From Panopea generosa (lineage: Eukaryota; Mollusca; Bivalvia; Adapedonta; Hiatellidae): a stretch of DNA of 64,000 nucleotides. Positions 36,973 to 48,940 of the stretch are shown here, in pieces (the first letter of the stretch is position 1; the number at the start of each line of letters is the position of its first letter). Position numbers and translations under genes: made by a program. The DNA lies in the NCBI GenBank assembly GCA_029582155.1, contig CM055907.1, positions 30,156,983-30,220,982 on the forward strand, given 5' to 3'. The notes beneath the pieces were generated by a model. The model was not told the origin of the DNA. It did not search any database and saw nothing but the letters and a program-made list of their open reading frames with translations.

Positions 36973-39900
36973 AGTCAGTAACTATTGCATAACTGCCACA
37001 GAAATCTGTCGAACAGTCAGTAAATGTTGCATAACCGCCACAGAACGAAGTCGAACAGTCAGTAACTGTTGAATAACCGTAACAGAACGTTGCCGAACAG
37101 TCAATATCTACTATATAACCGCACAGAACGCAGTCGAACCGACAGTAGCTGCTGCATAACTACCACAGAACACTGTTGAACAGTCAATAGCTGCTATATA
37201 ACCGCACAGAACGCAGTCGAACCGACAGTAGCTGCTGCATAACCGCACAGAACGCTGTCGAACTAACGGTAGCTGCTGCATAACTACCACAGAACACTGT
37301 CGAACAGTCAATAGCTGCTATATAACCGCACAAAACGCAGTCGAACCGACAGTAGCTGCTGCACAACCGCACAGAACGCAGTCGAACTAACAGCAGCTGC
37401 TGCATAACTATAACAGAACACTGTCGAACAGTCAATAGCTGCTATATAACCGCACAGAACGCAGTCAAACCGACAGTAGCTGCTGCATAACCGCACAAAA
37501 CGCTTTCGAACTGACAGTTTCTGCTGCATAACTGTCACAGAACGCTGTCGACCAGTCAGTAGCTGCTATATAACTGCCACAGAACGCTGTCGAACAGTCA
37601 ATAGCTGCTGCAAAACCGTCACAGAACGCTGTCGAACAGCAAGTTGCTGCTGCATTACCGCCACAGAACGCTGTCGAACTGTCAGAAACTGTTGTATAAC
37701 TGCCACAGAACGCTGTCGAACAGTCAAAAGCTGCTACATAACCGCCAAAAGACACTTTCGATCAGTCAGTAGCTGCAGCATAACTGCCACTGAATGCTGT
37801 CAAACAGCCAGTAGCTGCTGTATAACTGCTACAAAACGTTGTCGAACAGCCAGTAGCTACTGTATAACTGCCACAGAACACAGTCGAACTGTCAGTAGCT
37901 GTTGTATAATTGCCAAAGAACGATGTCGAACAGACAGTAGCTGTTGTATAACTGCCACAGAACGCTGTCGAACTGTCAGTAGCTTTTGTATAATTGCCAA
38001 AGAACGATGTCGAACAGACAGTAGCTGTTGTAAAACTGCCACAGAACGCTGTCGAACTGTCAGTAGCTTTTGTATAATTGCCAAAGAACGATGTCGAACA
38101 GACAGTAGCTGTTGTATAACTGCCACAGAACGCTGTCGAACTGTCAGTAGCTGTTGTATAATTGCCAAAGAACGATGTCGAACAGACAGTAGCTGTTGTA
38201 TAATGGCCAAAGAACGATGTCGAACAGACAATAGCTGTTGTAAAACTGCCACAGAACGCTGTCGAACTGTCAGTAGCTGTTGTATAATGGCCAAAGAACG
38301 ATGTCGAACAGACAATAGCTGTTGTAAAACTGCCACAGAACGCTGTCGAACTGTCAGTAGCTGTTGTATAATGGCCACAGAACGCTGTCGAACTGTCAGT
38401 AGCTGTTGTATAATTGCCAAAGAACGATGTCGAACAAACAGTAGCTGTTGTATAACTGCCAAAGAACGCTGTCTTACTGTCATTAGCTGTTGTATAATTG
38501 CCAAAGAACGATGTCGAACAGACAGTAGCTGTTGTATAATGGCCAAAGAACGATGTCGAACAGACAATAGCTGTTGTAAAACTGCCACAGAACGCTGTCG
38601 AACTGTCAGTAGCTGTTGTATAATGGCCAAAGAACGATGTCGAACAGACAATAGCTGTTGTAAAACTGCCACAGAACGCTGTCGAACTGTCAGTAGCTGT
38701 TGTATAATTGCCAAAGAACGATGTCGAACAAACAGTAGCTGTTGTATAACTGCCAAAGAACGCTGTCTTACTGTCATTAGCTGTTGTATAATTGCCAAAG
38801 AACGATGTCGAACAGACAGTAGCTGTTGTATAATGGCCAAAGAACGATGTCGAACAGACAATAGCTGTTGTAAAACTGCCACAGAACGCTGTCGAACTGT
38901 CAGTAGCTGTTGTATAATGGCCAAAGAACGATGTCGAACAGACAATAGCTGTTGTAAAACTGCCACAGAACGCTGTCGAACTGTCAGTAGCTGTTGTATA
39001 ATGGCCACAGAACGCTGTCGAACTGTCAGTAGCTGTTGTATAATTGCCAAAGAACGATGTCGAACAAACAGTAGCTGTTGTATAACTGCCAAAGAACGCT
39101 GTCTTACTGTCATTAGCTGTTGTATAATTGCCAAAGAACGATGTCGAACAGACAGTAGCTGTTGTATAACTGCCACACAACGCTGTCGAACTGTCAGTAG
39201 CTGTTGTATAATTGCCAAAGAACGATGTCGAACAGACAGTAGCTGTTGTATAACTGCCACAGAGCACTGTCGAACTGTCAGTAGCTGTTGTATAATTGCC
39301 AAAGAACGATGTCGAACAGACAGTAGCTGTTGTATAACTGCCGCAAAACACAGTCAAACTGTAAGTAGCTGTTGTATAATTGCCAGAGAACATGTCGAAC
39401 AGACAGTAGCTGTTGTATAACTTACACAGAGCGCTGTCGAACAGACAATAACTGTTGTATAACTGCCACAGAACGCAGTCGAACTGTAAGTAACTGTTGT
39501 ATAATTGCCAAAGAACGATGTCGAACAGAGAGTAGCTGTTGTTTAACTGCCATAAAACGCTGTCGAACTGTCAGTAGCAGTTGTATAACTGCCAAAAAAC
39601 ATGTCGAACAGCCAGTAGCTGATGCACAATCGACACAGAACGCTGTCGAACAGCGAGAAGCTGCTGCATAACTGCCACAGAACGCTGTCGAACTGTCAGA
39701 AACTGTTGTATAACTGCCAGAAGACGCTCTCGAACAGTCAGGAGCTGCAGCATAACTGCCACAGAATGCTGTAAAACAGCTTGTAGATGCTGTATAACAG
39801 CTACAAAACGTTGTCGAACAGCCATTAGCTGCTGTATAACTACCACAGAACGCAGTCAAACTGTAAGTAGCTGTTGTATAATTGCCAAAGAACGATGTGG

Positions 39901-42900
39901 AACAGTCAGTAGCTGCTGCAAAACCGCCACAGAACGCTGTTGAACAGCAAGTTGCTGCTGCATAACCGCCACAGAACGCTGTCGAACTGTCAGAAACTGC
40001 TGTATAACTGCCACAGAACGCTGTCGAACAGTCAGTAACTGCTACATAACCGCCAAAGGACACTCTCGAACAGTCAGTAGCTGCAGTATAACTGCCACTG
40101 AATGCTGTCAAACAGCCAGTAGCTGCTGTATAACTGCTATAAAACGTAGTCGAACAGCCAGTAGCTGCTGTATAACTGACACAGAACACAGTCGAACTAT
40201 CAGTAGCTGTTGTATAATTGCCAAAAAACGATGTCGAACAGACAGTACCTGCTGTATAACAGCCACAAAACGCTGTCGAACTGTCAGTAGCAGTTGTATA
40301 ACTGCCAAAAAACCATGTCGAACAGCCAGTAGCTGCTGCATAACCGCCACAGAACGCTGTCGAACAGCGAGTAGCTGCAGCATAACTGCCACAGAATGCT
40401 GTTAAACAGCCAGTAGATGCTGTATAACTGCTACAAAACGTTGTCGAACAGCCAGTAGCTACTGTACATGTATAACTGCCACAGAACGCAGTCGAACTGT
40501 AAGTAGCTGTTGTATAATTGCCAAAGAACGATGTCGAACAGACAGTACCTGCTGTATGACAGCCACAAAACGCTGTCGAACTGTCAGTCATTGGTGTATT
40601 ACTGCCTAAAAACCATGTCGAACAGCCAGTAGCTGCTGCATAACCGCCACAGAACGCTGTCGAACAGGAAGTAGCTGCTGCATAACTGCCACAGAACGCT
40701 GTCGAACTGTCAGAAACTATTGTATAACTGCCACAGGACGCTCTCGAACAGTCAGGAGCTGCAGCATAACTGCCACAGAATGCTGTAAAACAGCCAGTAG
40801 ATGCTGTATAACTGCTACAAAACGTTGTCAAACAGCCAGTAGCTGCTGTATAACTGCCACAGAACGCAGTCCGAACTGTAAGTAGCTGTTGTATAATTGC
40901 CAAAGAACGATGTCGAACAGACAGTAGCTGTTGTATAACTGCCTAAAAACGCTGTCGAACTGTCAGTAGCAGTTATGTAACTGCCAAAAAAACATGTCGA
41001 ACAGCCAGTATCTGCTGCATAACCGACACAGAACGCTGACGAACAGCGAGAAGCTGCTGCATAACTGCCACAGAACGCTGTCAAACTGTCAGAAACTGTT
41101 GTATAACTGCCACAGGACGCATTCGAACAGTCAGGAGCTGCAGCATACATGTAACTGCCACAGAATGCTGTAAAACAGCCAGTAGATGCTGTATAACTGC
41201 TACAAAACGTTGTCGAACAGCCAGTACCTGCTGTATAATTGCCACAGAACGCAGTCCAACTGTAAGTAGCTGTTGTATAATTGCCAAAGAACGATGTGGA
41301 ACAGTCAGTAGCTGCTGCAAAACCGCCACAGAACGCTGTTGAACAGCAAGTTGCTGCTGCATAACCGCCACAGAACGCTTTCGAACTGTCAGAAACTGTT
41401 GTATAACTCCCGCAGAATGCTGTCAAACTGCCAGCAGCTGTTGTATAACTGCCACCGAAAGCTTATGAACAGCCGGTTACTGTTGTATAACTGCCACATA
41501 AAGCTGTCGAACAGTCAGTAGCTGCTGTTAAAGCACCACAGGATGCTATCGAACTGTCAGTCACTGCTGTATTACCGCCAAAGAACGCTGTTGAACAGTC
41601 AGTAGCTGCTAAAAAACTGCCAAAAAATGCTGTCGAACAGTCAGTAGCTGCTATATAACCACCACAGGACGCTGTCGAACTGTCAGTAGCTGCTTTATAA
41701 CTGCCACAGGACGCTGTCGAACTGTCAGTAGCTGCTTTATAACTGCCACAGAACATTGCTGAACAGCGAGTAGCTGCTGTATAACTGCCACAGAACGCTG
41801 TCGAAGAGTCAGTAACTGTGGAATAACTGACACAGAACGCTGTCCACGCTGTCGAACAGTCAGTAACTGTTGTATAACTGACACAGAACGCTATCGAACT
41901 GTCAGTAACTGCTGTATAACTGCCACAGAACGCTGTCGAACAGACAGTAACTGTGGTATAACTGCCACAGAACGCTATCGAACAGTCAGTAACTGCTGTA
42001 TAACTGCCACAGAACGCTGTCGAACAGTCAGTATCTGCTGTATAACTGCCACAGAACGCTATCGAACAGTCAGTAACTGTTGCATAACTGCAACAGAAAG
42101 CTGTCGGAAAGTCAGTAGCTGCTGCATAACCACCAAATAACGCTGTCGAACAGTCAGTAGCTGCTGCATAACCGCCACAGAACGATGACGAACAGTCAGT
42201 AACTGCTGCATAACCGCCACAGGACGCTGTCGAATTGTCAGTAATTGTTATATAACCGACACAGAACGCTGTCGGACAGTAAGTAACTGTTGTATACCTG
42301 CTACAAGCGCTGTCGAAAAGACAGTAATAGTTGTATAACTGCCACAGGACACTGTCGAACACTCAGTAGCTGCTGCAAAACCGCCACAAGACGCTGTCGA
42401 ACTGTCAGTAATTGTTGTATAACTGCCACATAACGCTGTCGGACAGTCAGTAACTGTTGTATAACTGCCACAGGACGCTGTTGAACAGTCAGTAGCTGTT
42501 GTATATCCGCCACATGTCGATGTCGAAAAGTAGGTAGATGCTGTATAACCGTCACAGAATGCTGTCAAACAGTCTGTTCCTGCTGGATAACCACCACAGG
42601 ACGCTGTCAAATTGTCAGTAACTGTTGTATAACCGCCAGAGAACGCTGTCGAACAGTCCGTAGCTAATGTATAACTGCAACTGAACGCTTTCGAACAGTC
42701 AGTAGCTGCTGTATAATTGCCACAGAACGCTGTTGAACAGTCAGTAGCTGCTGAATAACCGCTGTCGAACAGTTAGTTTCTACTGTATAACTGCCACAGA
42801 ACACTGTCGAACAGTCAGTAACTGCTGCATAACCGCCACTGAACGCTGTTGAAATGTCAATAGCTGCCATATAACTGCCAGAGAACGCTATCGAAAAGCT

Positions 42901-43668
42901 AGTAGCTGCTGTATAACTGCCATAGAACAGTGTCGAACAGCCATTAGCTGCTGTATAACTGCCACAGAACAGTGTCGAACAGCCAGTATCTGTTATATAA
43001 CTGCCACAGAAATCTGTCGAATAGCCAGTAACTGTTGTATAACTGCCATAGAACGCTGTCGAACAGTCAGTAGCTGTTGTATAACTGCCACAGAACGCTG
43101 TCGAACAGACAATAACTGTTGTATAACTGACACAGAACGCTGTCGAACAGTCTGTAACTGTTGTATAACCGCCACAGAAAGCTGTTGAACAGACAGTAAC
43201 TGTTGTATTACTGCCACAGAACGCTGTCGAACTGTCAATATATGTTGTATAACAGCCACAGAATGCTGTCGAACAGTCAGGGACTGCTACATAACTGTCA
43301 CAGAACGCTGTCGAACAGTCAGTGGCTATTGTATAACCGTCACAGAACGCTGTCGGAAAGTCAGGAAATGTTGTATAACCGCCACAGAACGCAGTCGAAC
43401 AGTCAGTTACTGTTGTATAACTGCCACAGAACAATGTAAAACAGTCAGTAGCTGCTGTATAACCGCCACAGAACGTTGTGGAACAATCAGTACCTGTTGT
43501 ATAAAAGCCACAAAACGCTGTCTAACTGTCAGAAGCTGTTATACAACCGCCACAGAACACTGTGAGAGTGTCAGTAGATGCTGTATAGTCGCCAAAGAAC
43601 GTTGTCGAACCGTCTGTAGCTGTTGTATAACCGCCACAAAACGCCGTCGATCAGTAGCTGTTGTATAA
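36973..43668. repeat. Satellite D, 42-bp monomer, left segment
   Basis: Array of a 42-bp monomer (CAGAACGCTGTCGAACAGTC, AGTAGCTGCTGTATAACTGC, CA). Since 42 is 14 x 3, every frame stays in register and frames without a stop run on: a minus-strand frame of 543 codons (37762-39393; FCGSYTTATDSSTA repeat), an overlapping minus-strand one of 481 codons (37857-39302; QQLLTVRQRSVAVI) and a plus-strand one of 405 codons (38203-39420). Long open frames over the same DNA in several phases and both strands indicate periodicity, not a gene. The segment ends at the inserted element at 43669. Confidence 0.92.
37860..39420. repeat. 84-bp dimer and 7-8-mer higher-order repeats in satellite D
   Basis: Monomers alternate between a GCCAAAGAACGATGTCGAAC type and a GCCACAGAACGCTGTCGAAC type, giving 84-bp dimers. 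A rare variant (GCTGTCTTACTGTCATTAGC) recurs near 38468, 38762 and 39098, so blocks of 294 bp (7 monomers) and 336 bp (8 monomers) were duplicated. Confidence 0.8.
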
Positions 43669-44124
43669 GGTCTCACTGAACAATTACCTCCCTTGCATGA
43701 CGGTAGCAAGATTATTACGCCCAAGAAATTAGAGCTGTGTAAAGCGGTTGGGTAATTTTTTTTTTAAAAATGCATAAAATGTCATATTTCTTTGTGCATA
43801 TGGGAACATTGGAACATTTTCATGATTTCTGCAAAGTTTGGGTGACCCTGGGAACTGTTTGATGATGCTATAGCAGTTTAAAGATGCGTAGTGATACACT
43901 GCAACAAATGGGCAGAATTGTCAAAAATGAAGGGGTGCCATCAAACCATCGAAATTGTGAAAAAGCAACCTGGTCAACCCCATGTTTTTTTCTGCATATT
44001 TGGACCAACAGAGGACTATCTATGGGAATAAGGCACTTTTAGAACCATTGGTAATGTATCCAGTGTTCCAGAAGTGCATGTCTCTATATGTAGAACAGTA
44101 CAAAATTAATTGGTGTGTGAGACG
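43669..44124. mobile_element. 456-bp element E, copy 1
   Basis: Starts GGTCTCACTGAACAATTACC and ends GTGTGTGAGACG. It has short terminal inverted repeats (GTCTCAC/GTGAGAC). It differs from copy 2 (46299-46754) at one position noticed (G or T near 43793). Left of it is the satellite ending in TATAA (43664-43668); right of it is TTCAA (44125-44129). It has no coding capacity; a 72-codon frame crossing its end is not convincing. It behaves like a MITE giving 5-bp target duplications, superfamily unknown. Confidence 0.8.
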
Positions 44125-46298
44125 TTCAAGAATCGGATCATTTTCGGTAGACGCTGGGAGGAAACTGCATCTTTGTGATTCAGATTTACTTTCTTTTTGA
44201 AAATATGTCACTTTCTATGGGAAATACTGTATTTGAAACCTCTAAATGGAAAAATAAATGTATTTTTTTGTGAAAAATGGATGACTTTGAGTGTAATAGA
44301 GAAGTGTCACACAGGCAAAACCAAACTTGAAGCTAAAACAGTAAAGCAAATAGGGCAATGAGACTGAGCAGCTGAAAATTTGTCATGGAAATGTTGGAAT
44401 CAGGATTTATTCAATTCAATGGAAGGAACAAAAAGTGAGATCATCTATTTAACTGAAAAAGAAATGATCATGTATGCAAATATGCTTTGCTGCATCATGT
44501 GATAAGACTTGATTTTAGCCATCTGTCTCAAAATCCTGGCTAAAATGAATAGAAGTTTGCACTTAAAAACACTTGAAAGTCACACGCAGAGACAGTGATG
44601 CTAATATATCACAACAAAAGCATGTCTAGAGCATTCACTGCATCCAGATTTCATGATTCATGTAAGTTAAACCATTTTTTTGTGTTAGAAACTCATTATT
44701 TATGTATAATTCATACCCCACCCACATAAAAATGGTAACATTTGTCGCAATACTGTTTCCACTCTTTAGCGCATGCTTTTTGACAATACGGTTGGTCGCG
44801 TATGAGCAATATTGTTTTTATGTCGCTGTTTATCAATTAATATTATATTGATCATGAATTATGGAGAAATTTCCTGTTTCATTATTTTGTCATTGATATT
44901 TGTTATCAACAGCTCTGTATCCAGTTTTCGATATACCGACCGCCAAACTGTTGCGTTTCATTTTAATGGTATGGCGTATGACTGCCATTTTTGTTTTACT
45001 GTCATTTTTTTCTCCTCATTGTTGATATTTATGCGGCTGGGTCTGGCTTATACACAGTATTTACCTACTCTTGGACATTCAGGTAAATGGTAAAATGCGA
45101 CATCTTTGAAATGACGCGAAACAGATTCGCGTAATAATTTCTCAGCGTTTAGTTAACCTGTGCTTGAAACTTTTATACCATCATCTGATTTCTTTCGGTT
45201 GTTCTTCTTACTTTTTTTTCAAATAAAAATACATGATGCTTGCTATAGAATATAGATTTTTCTCATTGAAGATGATGTTTTTTCAATGTCTGTTATTGAA
45301 TGTGTACAATATTTTTCTCCACATTCAACAGTATAGCATTCTCAAATATGACAATTTCTAATTTTCATATAATTATTGCAACAACTCTATTTTAACTGCC
45401 CATTTTTTTATGCCAGTTTTGGAAAATCTGTAAAGAAACGAGTCATCTCGCGACAAATATTTCTTATAGCGATATTCTTTGATATATTTATTTCAAACTA
45501 ATTTGTCGTAAAGAGATGCGCTTTGGCAAACCGTCTTTTTGCAATGAGCTTATCGGTCCAGCCAAATATGCTGTATCCATATTTTGTCTCATTTTCATTC
45601 ATTGTTTCATTTTCTTGCTTTAAAGTGATTTTCATGAACACTTTACTTTCATTTGCTATTTTTATTGATAAAATAAACAAAATAGTATAGGAATATAATA
45701 TATGCCTAATAGATACCTCAATTGGTAAGGGATATATTCATAGTTGGTAATGAATCTAATGCATGTACAAAAGTATGTTATTCATTCATGTATTGAAAAA
45801 GGGGGCATGGTTAGTGTCAGTGACATGCAAATTATTGCTGGGCACCTTCAAACATTAATATTTGTTTGTTATAGATATAAAAAAAGTCAAATATATAGTT
45901 TGCAACAAAACGGAGCATTATTTGAAGCAAAAACAACTATTTATCCATATATGGTCATGTATTTTGACACTTAAGTTATGTAATGTTGCATATACAATAA
46001 AATGAATATGCAGTCAGATAGATACACTATAGGAGGCAATACAAGGACATTTTCAAACTATTTCTTTTTCTAGAATTATTTTTATTAAGGTACAATGGCT
46101 AAAAAAATTTGGCAGTTTTTCCTGTTTTCGAGTCGTCCGAAACTGATTTATGTATGTGTGACCGCCATCTTATTTTGGTGCACGAATTCGAAAACAGTTG
46201 CGCGATGAATTCGAAAGGCGTACTTTTATATTTAGAAATGGTAAAGGTTTGTTCGACAAAAATTTCAGTCACATGTCATGACAATATCTACTCTTCAA
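44125..46298. other. 2.17 kb non-satellite DNA between two E elements
   Basis: Begins TTCAAGAATCGG and ends CTACTCTTCAA, so it carries TTCAA at both edges, next to each copy of E. It is AT-rich with no gene I recognise. A 93-codon plus-strand frame (44812-45093) has two hydrophobic stretches but no other support, and 60-76 codon frames at 45498-46309 are unremarkable. It is not tandemly repeated here and I did not see it elsewhere in the window. Confidence 0.7.
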
Positions 46299-46754
46299 GG
46301 TCTCACTGAACAATTACCTCCCTTGCATGACGGTAGCAAGATTATTACGCCCAAGAAATTAGAGCTGTGTAAAGCGGTTGGGTAATTTTTTTTTTAAAAA
46401 TGCATAAAATGTCATATTTCTTTTTGCATATGGGAACATTGGAACATTTTCATGATTTCTGCAAAGTTTGGGTGACCCTGGGAACTGTTTGATGATGCTA
46501 TAGCAGTTTAAAGATGCGTAGTGATACACTGCAACAAATGGGCAGAATTGTCAAAAATGAAGGGGTGCCATCAAACCATCGAAATTGTGAAAAAGCAACC
46601 TGGTCAACCCCATGTTTTTTTCTGCATATTTGGACCAACAGAGGACTATCTATGGGAATAAGGCACTTTTAGAACCATTGGTAATGTATCCAGTGTTCCA
46701 GAAGTGCATGTCTCTATATGTAGAACAGTACAAAATTAATTGGTGTGTGAGACG
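46299..46754. mobile_element. 456-bp element E, copy 2
   Basis: Second copy of the 43669-44124 element in the same orientation, 2630 bp downstream. TTCAA (46294-46298) is on its left and TATAA (46755-46759) on its right, leading back into the satellite (CCGCCACAGAACACTGTCG). The outer TATAA pair and inner TTCAA pair look like two nested target-site duplications. Confidence 0.8.
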
Positions 46755-48719
46755 TATAACCGCCACAGAACACTGTCGAACAATCAGTAGCTGGTGTAAA
46801 ACCACAACAAACGTTGTCGAACTGTCAGTAGCTGCTGTATAACTGACACAGAACGATGTCGAACTGTCAGTAGCTGCTGCACAACCGCAACAGGACGATG
46901 TCGAACTGTCAGTAGCTGCTGTATAACCGCCAAAGAACGCTGTCGAACTGTCAGTAGCTGCTGCATAACCGCCACAGAACGCCGTCGAACCGTCAGTATT
47001 TGCTGTATACCTGCCACAGAACTCTTTCGAACAGTCAGTATATGCTGCATAACGGCCATAGAACACTGTCGAACTGACAGTAGCTGCTGTATAACTGCTC
47101 CAGAACGTTGTCGAACAGTCAGTAGTTGCTGCATAAACGCCACAGAACGCCGTCGAACCGTCAGTAGTTGCGGTATAACTGCCACAGAACTCTTTCGAAC
47201 TGTCAGTATATGCTGCATAACGGCCATAGAACGCTGTCGAACAGACAGTAGCTGCTGTATAACTGCTACAGAACGCTGTTGAACAGCCAGTAGCTGCTGT
47301 ATAACTGCTGAAGAACGCTGTCGAACAGACAGTAGCTGCTGTATAACTGCTACAGAACGCTGTTGAACAGCCAGTAGCTGCTGTATAACTGCCACAGAAC
47401 GCTGTCGAACAGTCAGCAGCTGTTGTATAATAGCCACAGAACGATGTCGAACAGTCAGTAACTGCTGCATAACCGCCACTGAACGCCGTCGAATCGTCAA
47501 TAGTTGCTGTATAACTGCCACAGAACTCTTTCGAACAGTCAGTATATGCTGCATAACTGCCATAGAAAGCTGTCAAACAGACAGTAGCTGCTGTATAACT
47601 GCTACAGAACGCTGTTGAACAGCCAGTAGCTACTGTATAACTTGCACAGAACGCTGTCGAACAGTCAGCAGCTGTTGTATAATAGCCACAGAACGATGTC
47701 AAACAGTTAGTAGTTGTTGTATTACTGCCACAGAACGCTGTCGAACTGTCAGCAGCTGCTGCATAACCGCCACAGAACGCCATTGAACAGTCAATAGCTT
47801 GCTGTATAACTGCCACAGAACACTTTCGAACAGTCAGTATATGCTGCATAACTGCCATAGAAAGCTGTCAAACAGACAGTAGCTGCTGTATAACTGCTAC
47901 AGAACGTTGTTGAACAGCCAGTAGCTACTGTATAACTTGCACAGAACGCTGTCGAACAGTCAGCAGCTGTTGTATAATAGCCACAGAACGATGTCAAACA
48001 GTTAGTAGTTGTTGTATTACTGCCACAGAACGCTGTCGAACTGTCAGCAGCTGCTGCATAACCGCCACAGAACGCCATTGAACAGTCAATAGTTGCTGTA
48101 TAACTGCCACAGAACACTTTCGAACAGTCAGTACATGCTGCATAACTGCCATAGTACGCTGTCGAACAGACAGACAGTAGCTGCTGTATAACTGCTACAG
48201 ACCGCTGTTGAACAGCCAGTAGCTGCTGTATAACTGCTACAGAACGCTGTCGAACAGCCAGTATCTGCTGTATAACTGCTACAGAACGCTGTCGAACAGA
48301 CAGTAGCTGCTGTATAACTGCTACAGAACGCTGTTGAACAGCCAGTAGCTGCTGTATAACTGCCACAGAACGCTGTCGAACAGTCAGCAGCTGTTGTATA
48401 ATAGCCACAGAACTCTTTCGAACAGTCAGTATCTGCTGCATAACTGCTACCGAACGCTGTCGAACAGTCAGTAGCTATTGTATAACCGCTACAGAACGCT
48501 GTCGTACAGTCTTAAGCTGCAGCATAATCGCCACAGGACGCTGTTTAACTGTCAGTATCTGATGTATAACTTCCACTTAACGCTACCGAACAGCAAGTAG
48601 CTGCTGTATAAATGTTACAGAACGCCGTCGAACCGTCAATAGCTGCTGTATAACTACCACAGAATTCTATCGAATAGTCAGTCGCTGCTGTATAACCGCC
48701 ATAGAACTATGTCGAACAC
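46755..48719. repeat. Satellite D, middle segment
   Basis: The 42-bp array resumes in register after element E. A block of about 295 bp (7 monomers) carrying CAGTCAGTATATGCTGCATA and CTACTGTATAACTTGCACAG is duplicated near 47531 and 47826. Open frames of up to 402 codons on the minus strand are repeat shadows; one runs on into element E. Confidence 0.9.
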
Positions 48720-48940
48720 AGTTCAATTCAATTCAAATTTATTCAGGTATATTAGATCATTATACAACATATATATATATCATGATACTCAAATAACAGT
48801 AATAAATCAAGGAAAATAAATAAGTAAAATAAATAATTATAGTACTAATCTGAAAATTAAAGATCTTATAACCTGGAATAACCCATTAAAGCAACAAACA
48901 CGCTTATTTCCAACGGGGTCCCTTCATTTCCAACGGGGTC
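48720..48940 (-). pseudogene. LINE 3'-end fragment inserted in satellite D
   Basis: On the minus strand this reads DPVGNEGTPLEISVFVALMG, a few residues and a stop, then an AT-rich 3' UTR ending in TGAATAAATTTGAATTG with GAATT-type repeats. That tail I recall from the 3' ends of bivalve LINEs. Only the last codons and the UTR survive, as expected of a 5'-truncated insertion. The 15-bp word ATTTCCAACGGGGTC occurs at 48906-48920 and 48926-48940. I could not define a clean target duplication. Confidence 0.72.

Noticed and set aside
37762..39393. A 543-codon minus-strand open frame with a Cys/Thr/Ser repeat
   Set aside because: It lies wholly in the 42-bp satellite. Other frames on both strands are open over the same DNA, and there is no start context, signal sequence or unique domain.
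44812..45093. A 93-codon frame with two hydrophobic segments (possible membrane protein)
   Set aside because: AT-rich DNA readily yields hydrophobic frames. I saw no homology, splice pattern or neighbouring signal.
43669..46754. An LTR retrotransposon with 456-bp LTRs
   Set aside because: The ends are GG...CG and not TG...CA, no gag or pol sequence lies between, and the inner edges share TTCAA, which LTR elements do not predict. I keep it as an alternative.
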